64,000 bases of DNA, from positions 15,613,976 through 15,677,975 of the forward strand of contig NC_051089.1 of NCBI RefSeq assembly GCF_901709675.1. Direction: 5' to 3'. Positions 11,413-24,281 of the stretch are shown one piece after another (the stretch's first letter is position 1; every line of letters begins with the position of its first letter). The stretch is from Syngnathus acus (taxonomy: Eukaryota; Chordata; Actinopteri; Syngnathiformes; Syngnathidae). A program made the translations under genes and the position numbers. Below the pieces are notes generated by a model that saw nothing but the letters and a program-made list of their open reading frames with translations, was not told the DNA's origin and ran no database searches.

Positions 11413-11585
11413 GTAAGACAAACTTGCTCTGCTTTTACCAGTTTTTCCTTCAATCTCTCTCTCTCACTCTGTCTGTTTCTCTGTCTGTCTCTCTGTCTCT
11501 CCATCTCTCTAATAAACACACTGAGATTTTAACATCTCTATTTTTTTTCAGTTATTGATCTTCATTTTCAGAAAACAGCGACAAC

Positions 11586-14574
11586 ATGACGCCAATTGTC
11601 ATCACTGTTCTCCTTCTGTCTGTTGCGGCCGTTTCTGCGGTAAGATCAGGTTTACAAACCCGTAATCAGTGATATGGTAATTTTTAATGACAAAAAAAAA
11701 ACTTTTTCAAACTTTTAATGCCAAAAAGCCTGTAATGTAATGAAATAAGTTTTCAGAATTTGCAACTGAAGATTTTAATGGCATTTCTGCTTCTGAAGGA
11801 CTTTTCTCCTACTGTATTTTCAATGAAAATTTACACAAACGTGTAGTCTTTGTTGCTTCAGAGTTTCTTTTTTGGGTCTTCTACAAAAAAAATATACGAG
11901 AAATGATAAGTCTTTTCACATGTTCTCTATTGTAAAATGGACACTTAAAAATGTGATTTAAAAATGTGTTTCGTTACTGCTTTTTTCCAGGTCTCAATAC
12001 ATAGAAATGGCACAAAGAAAATGGGTGTGTAGAAATCTATGTAATTTGTGAACCCTAACAATGGACGTTTGGGTTATTTGATTCTCAATGTGAACAAATG
12101 TTCTAGTTCTTATTTGTGATTGTATTCTTATTCTTTCCAGAAGAGTCCGTTTCTGCGAAAATTGAAAAGGCAAATGCAAATGTAAACCCAGGTCAGTGTT
12201 TTCATTTTAGACTGAAATATACAGAGATCTATCTCTGAGCAGCATTCAGCTGACATTTTATTTGACTTTTTATTATAGATTTAATTGTTGTAATACCTCT
12301 GGCCTACAAAGAATTGAACTTTAAATCATTCATTACTAGGTCAAAGTGAAGTTCCACATTTCATCCCAATGTGTTCACATAGCTTCTGAGTTACGCAGGC
12401 AAAAGATAAATGACTTAAATTTTGTCATTAGACGCAAACGGGGAAACATGAGTCTCAGTTGTTAGTGAAATTAGTGCTTGTGATCTTGTGATTTTGCATA
12501 TATATGCAAATTCAGTTCAATTTTTCCAGGTATGTTTAAATTTTTTTTGGAATACTATAATTGTCATTGCCATTTTAAAGCATTTTGGTGTTTTGAGGCT
12601 GCAATTAAAAATAAGTGAAATGTGTGTAGATACTCCGCTATATGCACTCCACCATTTGAATCAAATTGGGTTTTTCCACCTGTGGAGGTAGGACTTTTTT
12701 GGGACCGACAATGGATGAAGTGACGAATAAATTAGGAATAAGGATGGACTGAAGGGTGTCCAAGTCCGGGGATGAAGGATAGATGAGGGACTGGCAAAAT
12801 TTGGTGTCCATCTCAAGAATATTGTCAACCTGTTGTGGGAATACTGACCAAAGAAACTGTCAGTTCCACATGACGAATCACACTGTCTGAATATCCGCTG
12901 TTTGTTATTCTACAGGCAACCTGACCTACAACGTGACATATGGGGACATTAAGGTACCCATGAGCGATGATGAGGGAATTTTTAGGGATGCTATCCCCTG
13001 CTACGTTTTTGGCTGTAAATGGCCCAAAACTGGAAAGCGAGTCATAATTCCCTATGAAATCTCCAGAAATTTTAGTAAGTCATGGTATCGTTACCTACGA
13101 TCTGTGTAACTTTAATCAGTCAAACTAATCAGTTCAATTTTCTGTCTGCAGCCAAACGTCAAAAGAGAACGATAGAAAATGCCCTAAGAGACATTAGTTT
13201 TGGAGGGCGCACGACATGCATTCGCTTTGTCAGAAAGACTAGATGGGATATTGACTATCTATCCTTCTTATCATCCAATAGGTAAGAAATACAGTTACTA
13301 AAACTCACAATTTTCTTTTCCCATTGATTCACTCTTATGTGCATAAAAAAGCACCTCCTTCATCAAGTTGACAGACTTTAGTCCTGTTCTGGTTGTTTTC
13401 CAGTGTGAAATTACTTTTTTGTCTGTGTGAGTCAGTTGCGTGCCGCAAAACATTTCACTTTAGTGTCGTAAAATCAAGTGTGGCAACAATTTGCATGAAT
13501 TCTCTTTTCCTTTCCAATTGGTTAAAAGTCAGCAATCGGTGAGCTCATGACATCGATTGATTTTGTGTGTTTTTGTGCCAGCTGTCAGTCAGACCTCGGT
13601 TATTTCGGTGGCGGACAGATAATCGACTTGGAAAGAAATGCTTGTGTGCACAAAGACATTGTGCAACACGAGGTCCTCCATGCACTTGGATTCCACCATG
13701 AGCAAGTCCGCTATGACAGAGATGACTACGTCAAAATTAATTATGAAAACATCGAACCAGGTCAGCTTGCCGAGAGACTTTTACAGAACTGGTTCATTTT
13801 ATTATTATTCTTGGAAATGGCTGGCAGCTCGTCTGTGGTGTATGCTACTTGTTTTTGACAGTAAGATGGGCTTTTTGTCAGAATGGCATTCATAATATCA
13901 TATATGTAAATGTCCCGCCATCATCATTTTTATTGAGCAAATATATTTCATGATACTCAGAATACGTACATACAACTGAAAACTAGTACACCATCTTACT
14001 GAAAGAATTTTGAACTAATTTTGGCTTTCTCTGTGTATACAGGAACGGAACGAAACTTTCAGATTGCACCAACAAACAACATGGCCACCCCCTATGATTA
14101 TGACTCTGTGATGCATTACGACGCGTGAGTACATTTGTCCAACCATACGACAATGTGATCTATTTGAATGCAGATTCCCAACTGCTCAATGTTTCGGTTC
14201 TTTTGGCCCAACTGGTTGTTTTTTGACATGGAACTAAACAACCAAATTATATTATGTGTATATTGTTACCTGTTGTGGAAAATCTATTCATAAAATATTT
14301 GAAAACAAATGGTCATCCTCAATGGAAAATCTAAGTTGACGTTCACTTAGTTCTGCATTTTATGAGTTCAGGTGATGTAAATTGAGGATGGGAAAACGTG
14401 TTAATAGGTTATTCATTCATTAATTTATTTATTTGTTGTAGATTTTCCTTCTCCATAAATCGCCAACCAACCATCATTGCCAAATATAGGTTTACAGATC
14501 ATTTTGGCAGAGCAACAGAGATGAGTGACAATGACTATATACGCCTCAATCTTCTTTATGAGTGCTGTGAGTAA
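11586..14574 (+). CDS. AST1: six-cysteine astacin metalloprotease (patristacin/C6AST type)
   Basis: Coding exons: 11586-11639, 11991-12024, 12141-12191, 12916-13074, 13152-13281, 13582-13760, 14043-14124, 14442-14574, all GT-AG and phase-consistent, giving 273 residues. Residues 1-18 (MTPIVITVLLLSVAAVSA) are a signal peptide. A short propeptide carries Y55-G-D57, the aspartate switch that occupies the zinc site in astacin zymogens. The mature domain starts near DAIPC; C75 and C80 are the extra pair that defines C6ASTs. The zinc site is HEVLHALGFHHE (H172, E173, H176, H182). The Met-turn is S224-VMHY with M226 and ligand Y228. C122/C271 and C144/C164 fit the two standard astacin disulfides. 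It should be a secreted active zinc endopeptidase. Hatching enzymes and brood-pouch patristacins belong to this group; which role applies here cannot be told from sequence. The start follows the leader exon in a good context. Confidence 0.92.
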
Positions 14575-14865
14575 ACACTTTGTCTGATAATTTGTGAATC
14601 AGCATTTGCTCCAAAAACATACAAAATACACGAACATCTATCTGCCTTACTGGATGATTACGCCTGTTAATTGCTGTCTATTCCCCCCACCAATCAGAAA
14701 CTTCAAGACAAACGGAGGATGTCCAGGTCTTGTTGAGGTCTCCGGTGGTGATCAAATTAAGTGCTCAATATATCATTTATATGTATAAACTGGTAGTTGT
14801 TAGGGTTAGGGTTAGGGTTAGGATACAGTAATTCACATAGTACGTATATTGAATGCAAAAATAAA
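14575..14865 (+). other. AST1 3' region with possible terminal intron and poly(A) signal
   Basis: The last codons overlap a donor (TGCT|GTGAGTAAAC, 14568). An acceptor CCACCAATCAG ends at 14697 before a block conserved in all copies. If spliced, the stop would form across the junction (T|AA). AATAAA is at 14860-14865. Confidence 0.55.
14800..14822 (+). repeat. short interstitial telomeric repeat
   Basis: Between three and four TTAGGG units in the AST1 3' flank, replacing a few bases present in the other astacin copies. Confidence 0.85.
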
Positions 14866-14869
14866 TACT

Positions 14870-16620
14870 TTTGAAAGCAGTGTGAGTAAACGTGTGAGTT
14901 TTCCCTTTAAAAGATTCCCTTTGGGATAGGCCATAGATACGATAGGTGGACTCCGGGTGTACAATCCACAGATGAACTGACATTGACTGATTCATTCTAA
15001 ACAGTAAAATGAAGGACAAAGGCTCACTCACCGCCGGCCATTTTCATGTCATCAGCTTTGGTTCCTTGGCAATGGAGGAAAGCAAGGACATGCCAGGACA
15101 AAGAGTTGGTAATGGTTCAAGTTAAAGCCAAGAGATTCTGTCATTGAGGAAAAGGCAATTAACAAGATGTAAACAATCACATACACATACAAGGTCAATC
15201 GACGATCTGGCCATGAATAAAGTCTAAAAGGCTGGAAGCAAAAGAAGAAAAGCAAAAACTGTCGTTTATATCCCATCAGAGCCTCTTATGGTCATGAAAT
15301 GCTGAAATAGATAAAGTGCCGTTTCTGTCAAGTCTATTTTCTTTAATTAGTTCACAGACAATACGCAAACACAATGCATTCCGAGCCTTTATGTAAGCTG
15401 AATTGTTCATAGGTCTTTATATATTCAGTCGAAATTCGTAAGACCTCTTTCGACTTACGTTTTACCCTGAAGCTAACATATGGGGTACTCCGTCATTTGC
15501 CCATCTGAAAAGGAGGTGCTTTAAGTGGCCACACTCGATTAAACGATCTGCCTCATTCTTGAGAATCCGGTCCGCCGGATCTTTCCAAGTTCAACTTTTC
15601 AATCCGACAAGTTGACCTCCGTGGGTTGTCACCGTATTGTTGGTGGTACAAGTACAACAATTTAGCCCCAAACATCGAACCCCCCCCCCCCCCTTTCATT
15701 CAGCCAAAAAAGAATCAGTTTAATCTATACCTATTCTGATATGCCATTAGTAAAGTGGCTTGTGATTTCCGAAACACCCATTATCTTATATTATTATTTG
15801 CTGTAGGGGAAGTAGACAGTACAACATCCCAGTAAAAATGGCATCACCCCTTATTTGTTTTCTTTAATTCCAACCCCTCGTTAGTAAAACCACATATATA
15901 GATATTATAATATCTCCATTTGATATCTGACCCCCCCACAAACCATTATGCCACACAAGTCAAATTGATAAGTGATAGTCTCCCCAAAAGTCATCTTCAC
16001 CATTAATTTGAAGACACAATGAAAACAACATGTCACGCAAACAGCATATTTACCTCTGTTTTGTGATTCGTCATCTTGTCGTTCCCCCCTTGTTTCTTTA
16101 TCTTCTTTGTGAGCCCTTAATTGAAACTAAATTCAGATTTACATGCTTAATCACAATCATGTGCTGCCATGATGTAGAACCCAAAAACGTCCTATAAACA
16201 ATGTCAAAAACCAGTAATTCACTTACACTTTCACTTACATTTTTCCAGTTTATTGTTTCTGTTTTTATTTACTAACTTCAGGTAATGTGAAACACCACTT
16301 CTTTTTTTACTCAGTTTGTTATGGACAATGTCTATTTCCCTTAAATTCCCATTCTCAGTCTTTCAGTAAATCCTGTCACTTTATGAAATTCCAAATTGTG
16401 ATGGTGAATCCAGTCCACAAATCTCACTCCAAACGGGAGGCAAAAATCCATAATCAACCTGTTCCTGGAGGTTTCAGATTGAGTGATGTGAGGCAGATGC
16501 TGGATTCCAGCCACACTGGTCACCTACTACCTTCATCATGGCGAGGAAAGTGTCGCTTGCAGGATAAATGGAATAGATTACCCTCCATTCAAAACACTCA
16601 CTTTTGGGTATAAAGATAAA
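14870..16620. other. AST1 downstream flank, no gene
   Basis: To about 15580 this is the partner of the inverted duplicate at 7930-8958. The rest is AT-rich with a C run at about 15679-15692. Short open frames have no family resemblance. Confidence 0.6.
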
Positions 16621-16633
16621 GATGATTTGCAAT

Positions 16634-17094
16634 GTGTGTGTGTGTGTGTGTGTGTAATGTGTGTGTGTGTGTGTGTGTATTCAAATCAATGTGGTTGCGG
16701 CAACTGTCCTGAAGATAGCGCCACAGCATCATTTGAAACAGAGCACTGCTGCTTCTGTCTGTTTTCCTTATCCAGAGATAAAATGATCATTCAACCAAAC
16801 CAATGCATCTTTTCAATTGTTTTATTTTGTTGAATGGTGAATAATAATCGGTGAATTCACTGTCAAAATTTTCATCAGCTAAAAGACAAGCCACATTTAT
16901 AAAAAAGTTTCATCAGCTAAAAGACAAGCCACATTTATAAGACAAGGTTCATAATGTATTTTGTGATTTTATTTTAGATGGAGCTAAGCTGTCTTTCTTG
17001 TGTGTCCATGTCTACTTACATTATTATAATAATTGTAATCCTTTTAATATAAAGTAACAGTGACAATGATTATACTTTTGAATAATAATATGTA

Positions 17095-17131
<37 letters not shown>

Positions 17132-17452
17132 GGGAATGCAGTTGTCTATATAAATTTCTGCAATGTTGAAAATTTCAAACACACAATAATGATGTAAATG
17201 TTTTATGTCGAATGTGAATTTCAGGATGAGAATTTTTGAATCAATAGTGTGACATTTAGGAAAAAAGTTTGAATTTTTTAAATGAAGAAACGGAAACTTG
17301 GAAGGCATGATTATTTTGGAACATGGTGAGGGATGGATAGAAAATATGTAAGGAATAGCAGGAAGGAATAGCAGTATAATAATAATAATAATAATAATAA
17401 TAATCGCGACCCCCATGAGGTCGGACAACCTGTATAGAAAATGGATGGTTGC

Positions 17453-17508
<56 letters not shown>
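16634..17508. repeat. microsatellites: (GT)n and three (TAA)n tracts
   Basis: (GT)n at 16634-16678 with one interruption; (TAA)n at about 17093-17131, 17375-17404 and 17452-17508. The poly-Leu or poly-Ile frames here are products of the repeat. Confidence 0.9.
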
Positions 17509-17509
<1 letters not shown>

Positions 17510-19760
17510 CAGTAACAGTCTTTTTCCAATTCATTGACCTTTCAGTTACATGCATGCATCACATCTCATACTACCACTGGAAGTTTCAGATGAGAATGAC
17601 GAAGTCACTTCACACCATGGATTAATTAAGATTTTTCATAAATGTTCCATGTTTGGGTAGTGGTTTTACAAAGAACCATTGTCAACTGTGATTTCTATGT
17701 GGCTGGAGCTGAAAACATTCCAACAAAAAGGCAACACACAAATGAATGAGCTGCAGCTTGCGACATACTTTGAGTCAAAATATCCTTTAGAAAAATGCTT
17801 ATCATCACCACTGAGGTGGATGGCGGTCTATTGGGAGACTGACACTCATCATGCAATACATTTTTATTGCATGTGTCAGACCAAAATAAATGTTAGGCCT
17901 AAGAGACTTTATTTGTTTGCATGTATATGTGTGTGTGTCTTTAGGTACCATTTTATATGGACAAAAGGTTTATTCAAGTGCAAAGCTAAACATTTTTCAG
18001 TGGGTTGGCCAGGGCGTGCAATTGGTGCGTGTGCAGGCGTGCACGTGTACACGTGTGCACACGTGCACACGTGCACACGTGCTCTTAAATCACTCTGTTA
18101 CTGCAAAGTCATTAGTCGCTGGGTTTTTCCCATTACTCTCAGACAAATGTGAAAAATTCAAATTGCACCACAGCAAACTGAAAAGGGATATACAAAAAAC
18201 CTCTCAAATATTTGCAAAACATTTTTGCACTCTAACGAGGTGGGTTTTGAGACGGGTCAATATAGAAGTATATTGCAAAAGTAGTTGAGGGATGGTGGAT
18301 AGAGACTGCTTTTATCTGAGCTCTGGTTTTAAGTGGGGCATTGAATGGCGACGAACCAGTTGGAATAAGGTATTGACAGTGCAGACCTGAATAGTATTTT
18401 CTAAAGGTTTTCATGTATTAATGAAAATAAATTATTTCATTTCCATCTATTGAAAAGTATTTCAGTAAAGCACCTATATAAAGCGACCTCTTTCATAATT
18501 TGCATTCCTGTTAACTATGACTGTGATGAAAACTAGAAAGGTTTTAATCAGAAAAATATCATGGCCTTCTCAGACAGCATACAGTATATAAATTCATAAT
18601 GTCAAGGGTAATCACAATTTCCAATGGCATCATGTTTCTCCCTACAGTGTATAATGAAACCGACATGCATATCAAAGTGGCCTTGAAGAGGAAATTTAAT
18701 TTTCCCCATAGTGGTCTTCATTTTAAGAATAAATTACACTCTGCCAGAATTAGAAATCAAATTATGCTGCCCATTCCTTCAGGCTCAGTGCTGGCATGTG
18801 GTCAACAGCACATATGGGATGGATATGGTGTTTGTACGAAACCTTAAAAGAAAGTTAGTTTTGTCCTCAACTGCCCTTGTGGCTTTTTCAGTGTGAGTGA
18901 TGCTTTGAAATGGGAATGACCAATTATGTCAACAACAGCAAAATAGTCCAGTATTGTCTTTTAATAATTCGGTAAATAGAATTAGGAAGAATACTTACAA
19001 TCAGAAACACGAGACAGAATTCATTTAAAGTAGAACAAACATTTTCTTTTAAGTTAAAAAAAAAACTTTACAGTGTGTTTTATGTGCCCCCACTGGCCTA
19101 AACACGGTATTTTGATTGATATTGCGTTTGTGGGGTATGATCACATCACATTGTCTAAGGGCGCAGCTTGTGAACATCACTTGACCAGACCCAAAAAACC
19201 ACGTGAGCCGTGACGGTCATTATTTGAACCATCAGGCACTATGATGTCATTTTCAAGAGACAATACAAGTCAAACTGGCCGCCCCTTGAGATGGGTAAAA
19301 ACAAGTGGGTTTTTCTGATTAATTAATATTCCACAAATACAACATTACTCAGAATATGTTAGTGGGGGTGCAGAGAACATGCTATTTTAAAGACTTGACT
19401 CATATTTCTTATGATTGATCAAAGTAAAGTTACAGGACTACATCTGACACATCATTCAGTGACATTAACCAACAGTTTGAAGTAAATTCAGCCATGTTTG
19501 TCAATTTGTCTATGAGGTCTAAAGACAATGATCATGTTCATTACATATTCAACCCCTCGCTAGCAATCAAAGGGCGGAGCGGGGTTAGATCTCATTTCGC
19601 GAGGCTGGAAATTTCGGAAATTCAAATCCGTTTTCAATCCGTTCTCTGTAGCATACCGAAGGAAATTCACAGGAAGACAAAGTATGGAGGAGCCTTGAAG
19701 AATCATTCATGCCCATTCTTTTGCATGAATTCCACCCTCAACATTTAGTTTGTAGCCAAA
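17509..19760. other. intergenic, no recognised gene
   Basis: AT-rich, with the CACGTG-rich tract at 18024-18084. Several open frames of 60-157 codons lack homology. This stretch lies 3' of c1qtnf4. Confidence 0.55.
18024..18084. repeat. alternating GTGCAC/CACGTG tract
   Basis: Repeated GTGCACACGTG units with several overlapping CACGTG palindromes, strictly alternating purine-pyrimidine over much of its length. Confidence 0.85.
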
Positions 19761-19769
19761 ATGCTGTGG

Positions 19770-21929
19770 CTAGGGCTTCTTCTCTGCATGCAACTGACTG
19801 ATGGTGCTAGTGGAAGGCAAGTCTGGGTACACCAGAAAGCCCGTAAAGGTGATGTATTTGGCGTGGTTGCTGTACGCCCCAAAGCCATCTCTCTGGTGGG
19901 AGTAGAGCCACACTGTGTCCCCCGTTTTCAGCGAGAGCATCAAACTCTGACTCTGCAGCGCTTTCTCTCCGTGGCTGTCGTCATAGATCATTGCCTGCAC
20001 TTCCAAGTGGTTCTTCATCAGCTTGACGGAGAGCGTCTTCTGCGGAAGCTTGCCCACGTTGAAGGAGAAATAGTATGTGCCAGGAACACGGCACATAAAA
20101 ATCCCTTCTGTCACATTGAAGTCCTCACCGATGTTAACGAACGCTGTGTCAAAGCTGACCGGCTGGTGCTGTGGCATACCTGCTTGATTCTCTCCTATTA
20201 TACTCTGAGTGCGACCCACTGAGAAAGCAGATCGTGGATCTTCCTCGTCCTCTCGCTCCTCTTCATCATATTGATGCGGCTCTTTCTCGCCCACTATGTT
20301 CTTCAGATCAGATCCGACATCCACTGTGGCCTGGTTACTATTCTGCTCTTGAGGCTGTTGGGAGTTGTAAGCAGGGCGGTCCTGCTGCGGGCGATTTGTC
20401 TGGTAGTCGTAGGTGTCTGGATAGATGAGGTAACCGTTAAAGGTAGTGTAGTGTCCAGTGTTGCTATAGAGGGCATAGCGAGGGTCGCCATGGAGGCGGA
20501 GCCAGATGCTGTCACCAAACTCCAGCTGCAGCATGACACTCTGGCTCTGTACCTAAAGGAAGCAAAGTTTGCATGGGAAGTCTCCTTCACATCAACCATC
20601 AATCGACACAATTTGTGACACTTTTAGCCGTTGATAAAGGGTAAAGCAACTTCATCCTCTATTGCTCCAAGCCTAAAAATGTTTGGAATGGAGAGGACTG
20701 AAGGACTAAAGTGTAGGTGCATTTACATTATGCAAAGAACTAAAAGACCAAATTTGAAAAAGGAGAAGAGGTGAGCTCCTTCCATATAAATTACATTTTG
20801 ATTTGTATATTTAATTAAAAAAATGACACTAAAGATCATATTTGTTAATGATAATATTGAATGCGTCTCTGAAAACAGAATTACATCATTTTTAATGCAG
20901 TACACAATATGAAGGTTTCTTTTCATTTTACATGTTGCACTCAAAGCAAATTTTATTCACAAATATAGCTTACTCTAATTATTGTACTATAAGATTACAA
21001 TTACATACATACGTGTTAAGGTATTTTTTTAGGGCGTTTGTGATCATTGAAATTGCTTTTTCCCTCATAGTATGCTGTGTTTTCCAGAACTCATAAACAC
21101 TTAACTAGAGTACCCCTTTAGTTATTGATTACATTTTTTTTCAAAATTTCTACTGTTCTACAGGTACTCTGTAATAGAAAAAGGAAAGCACCAAGACGTT
21201 ATCCCTGTATTCTCTGGACTATAATAGCAAAAAATATCTATTTAAGAATGGTCTATATTCATAAGGATTTTTTCACTGCGAGAGAATCCTTGGGGCCATG
21301 AATGAATATACTGAGTGTTCAGTTAATCTCTAAGGATTGCAACAAATATATATTCTATAACTGAAAAAATTCAAAAGTATTTAAAGGCACATTTCTTATG
21401 TGTGTGTGTGTTTGTACATACACCTTTGAGCTGCCTTTAAAGGCACCCAAGTGAAAGCACATTTCTTGTGTGTGCATTTGTACATAGACCTTTCACTTGG
21501 CATTCCTCTTCAGCGCAGCAGTGTGCTTTATACACAAATTTGCTATGCTGCAGTGCCAGAGCGCTGACCTACCTTCCTCTCCTCTCCAGCATTCTCTTCA
21601 TACACAATGGCTTGCACCTCATTTCTATTCTTCATCAGCATCACAGACAAGTCTTTATGAGGGAACTTTCCCACTGTAAAGGAGAAGTAGTAGGCCCCAG
21701 GGATGCGACAGCGAAACAAGCCAGTCTTTGGGTCAAAATCGCTACCAATGTTGACGTAGACTGTGTCAAAGGTCACCGTCATCTTCGGTCCCCCTTCCAT
21801 GCTGTTGGTCCGTGCGACTGAGAAAGCTGACCGTAGTTCAGTGTTGTCAGGGAGTCGAGCGAAACCCATCACAGCGCCTTCATGGCTCATGCACAGCAGG
21901 CCAATCAGCATGCCTGCTGAGATCAGCAT
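19770..21929 (-). CDS. c1qtnf4: C1q/TNF-related protein 4 (two C1q domains)
   Basis: Two exons: 21573-21929 (119 codons) and 19770-20552 (260 codons plus stop), donor GAAG|GTAGGT and acceptor CCTTTAG|GTACAG, phase 0, giving 379 residues. The protein starts with a hydrophobic signal peptide ([18 protein letters not shown]). The first C1q domain begins [16 protein letters not shown], with [13 protein letters not shown] and [20 protein letters not shown]; it continues in exon two to FNGYLIYPD. An acidic, Gln-rich linker follows (residues about 170-215). The second C1q domain begins [13 protein letters not shown] and runs through [19 protein letters not shown] to [11 protein letters not shown]. 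There is no collagen stalk. Tandem C1q domains without collagen are diagnostic of CTRP4, a secreted cytokine-like adipokine. The human protein is 329 residues; the linker here is longer. The gene sits inside the astacin array in opposite orientation, and no functional link is implied. Confidence 0.93.
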
Positions 21930-23213
21930 CTTATCTCTGAACAGATGTGTAATAAAAAAATAAATTAATAAGTAAGTAAATACACTTTTAATTCAGTTGA
22001 CAGTAAAGTTGTGGCTATATTACTATTGACTGTGCCAGCACAGCAAAAAACAAAACATACAACCAATATATATTTGCATATGAATCTTTAATATGAATAT
22101 TACAGATATTATTTAAATTGGAATTTTGCAACTTTATTGACCTTGGAAGGATGTTTTGCGCAGAAAAGCAGAACGTTTCATTACATGTTGAATATTGATG
22201 AGAAATTTGATCATTTTACATGACAGGTATTGAAAAACGTAAAATATCCATCCCAAATTATGTAAATGTGATCAAAGTATATCAAAGATCATTGGGGGGA
22301 AAAACTGTGGCATAGGACCCTTAAGATAGTCTCATTGCTGCTGTTTACAACGCAAGATGTGTGAAAGCTGTGAATTACAGACTGCAAAATATCTGTTGCC
22401 AAGCAACCAAAACCTGGTTAAAAATCAGAGGATAGCAATTTAAAGCACTCCATGGAGATTAATATTAATACAGTATGTTCTGGTTGCAGGTTTTAATTCT
22501 GTATTAAAAATAACATTATAATTTAGTATTGTACAGTATAGCATGAGCAATCGTTCTGTAATAAAAATAAATATAATCTTTAATCAGTTTGTGATGCATA
22601 TTCAGTATCAAAAAGCAAAATGCATTTTTAGTTTAGCTTTGCATCCTTGACATTCATTCATTTAAATTAATTACATTGAATATGTTGTTCGTTGTTGGAG
22701 AGATACAAGACTACCACTTAACTACTTAACATTCCACAGATGATCAGGTGAATGTCAAGACTAGGTGAGTAGCATGCCCAAAAGGTGTTTGTACTCAGGA
22801 AAGGATTGGGTGAGGTTCACTGCTTAGTGAACCGTCAACTTTGTGAACAATTGTGCAAGTCCAACAATTCGAAAACAGCATTTACATTTTTGCAAGAAAT
22901 TATGAGAAATTATCATCATCACCGCTGCCACGTTCTCTGGGCCTATGCTCATTTGTGATCAACTAAGCGGACAAGTGTGTATTGGTCTGACAAGTCCACA
23001 TTTCAAAGTGTTTTTACAAATCATGGACATTGTGTCCTCTGAGCCAAAAAGGAAAAGATCCAACTGGATTGTTGTTAGTGCAAGCTTCTGTAATGGTATG
23101 TGGGTGCCCATGGCATGTGTAATTTACACATTAGGGCACCAATGATGCTGAAAGATAAAATACAGGTTGCTCCTGTCCAGGCGGTCTTTTTCAGGGATGT
23201 CTTTGCTTATTTA
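21930..23213. other. c1qtnf4 upstream and intergenic DNA
   Basis: AT-rich sequence upstream of the c1qtnf4 start, which presumably includes its promoter and possible 5' non-coding exon. No defined element could be assigned. Confidence 0.45.
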
Positions 23214-23541
23214 GCCAGCTCAGTGGCCTAGTGGTAGAGTGTCCGCCCTGAGACTGGAAGGTTGTGGGTTCAAACCCCGGCCGGGTCATACCAAAGACTA
23301 TAAAAATGGGACCCATTGCCTCCCTGCTTGGCACTCAGCATTAAGGGTTGGAATTGGGGGGTTAGATCACCAACTGATTCCCGAGCGCGGCACCGCTGCT
23401 GCTCACTGCTCCCCTCTCCCCCAGGGGATGGATTAAAATCACACGGGGATGGGTTACATGCAGAGGACAAATTTCACCACACCCAGGTGTGTGTGTGACG
23501 ATCATTGGGACTTTAATCTTTAATCTTAATCTTTAATCTTC
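23214..23541 (+). mobile_element. tRNA-derived SINE
   Basis: The head carries an RNA polymerase III A-box-like TGGCCTAGTGGTAGAGTG and B box GGTTCAAACCCC about 30 bp later. The body contains GGGACCCATTGCCTCCCTG and CGATCATTGGGACTTTAATC, with a short tandem CTTTAATCTTTAAT tail. Not a functional tRNA gene: no acceptor stem pairing or mature length. Confidence 0.85.
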
Positions 23542-23650
23542 AACAAGACAATGCCAAGCAACATTCTGCTGGTGTTACAACAGCATGGCTTCATAGAGTG
23601 GGAATACTAGACTGGCCAGCCAGCAGTCCAGACCTGTCAGCCATTACAAA
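23541..23650 (+). mobile_element. Tc1/mariner transposase fragment
   Basis: Reads QQDNAKQHSAGVTTAWLHRV then ILDWPASSPDLS, matching the DDE-domain block (QDN-x-H ... WPxxSPDL) of Tc1-like transposases. Only about 37 codons remain. Confidence 0.7.
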
Positions 23651-23654
23651 TAGG

Positions 23655-24281
23655 CACAACATGACCCCAAAAAGACGTTTAGATTTACACAGGCACAAAA
23701 ATGCCCAATTGTACGCCAAGTGCATGGATGCCAGTAACCACCAAAATAGGGCCCATAGTCTGTGCTCTGATTTCACCTGCTGTACCTGTTGTGATTAAAT
23801 AACTGTACTGTATGTTCACATAACTGTTATGTCAGCGTTCGTCTGTTTCTTCTTTGCGGTTCATCAAAGAGGTCATAAAAAGTATTTGCCTATCCCTTCA
23901 TATGATTTTCTGCAGACTTTGGTCTGGTTGTCAGTTTGGTGTACAACAAAAACAGCACAGTAATGTATTGTTTTACAAATTAGTTTAAAAAATATATAGT
24001 GATTTTTACAACATACAATTTAGAACTTAGAATTTAGAAATTCAATTGGAAATTCCTCTTCAAAGTGGAAACATGTCGAGAGCTAACTCCAAATGAAAGG
24101 GAAGGAGTTACAAAGAAAGCACTTTAGATTATAACCACAGTAGCCATGTCATTTATCAGTGAGTTTTCAACATATGGTGCAGATATTATTGATACTATTG
24201 TCATATTTAAATCAGTAATAACCGTGGCAATTGCACTACAATGGCCAATCACGTAAATATCTTTATATATTTATTTATATA
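23655..24281. other. intergenic, nothing recognised
   Basis: AT-rich DNA without a supported feature. Confidence 0.5.

Noticed and set aside
13761-13858. Extension of astacin exon 7 into the open reading frame downstream
   Set aside because: The donor CCAG|GTCAGC and the next acceptor restore the conserved astacin sequence; the open frame is intron read-through, in AST2-4 as well.
17024-17555. Open frames rich in Leu, Ile or Tyr runs on the minus strand
   Set aside because: They are translations of (TAA)n microsatellites and have no other support.
20171-20618. Plus-strand frames across the c1qtnf4 exon
   Set aside because: Antisense shadows of a strongly conserved coding exon.
23226-23280. 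Possible tRNA gene (A and B boxes)
   Set aside because: The boxes belong to a SINE head with a long non-tRNA body and repeat tail; no mature tRNA fold.
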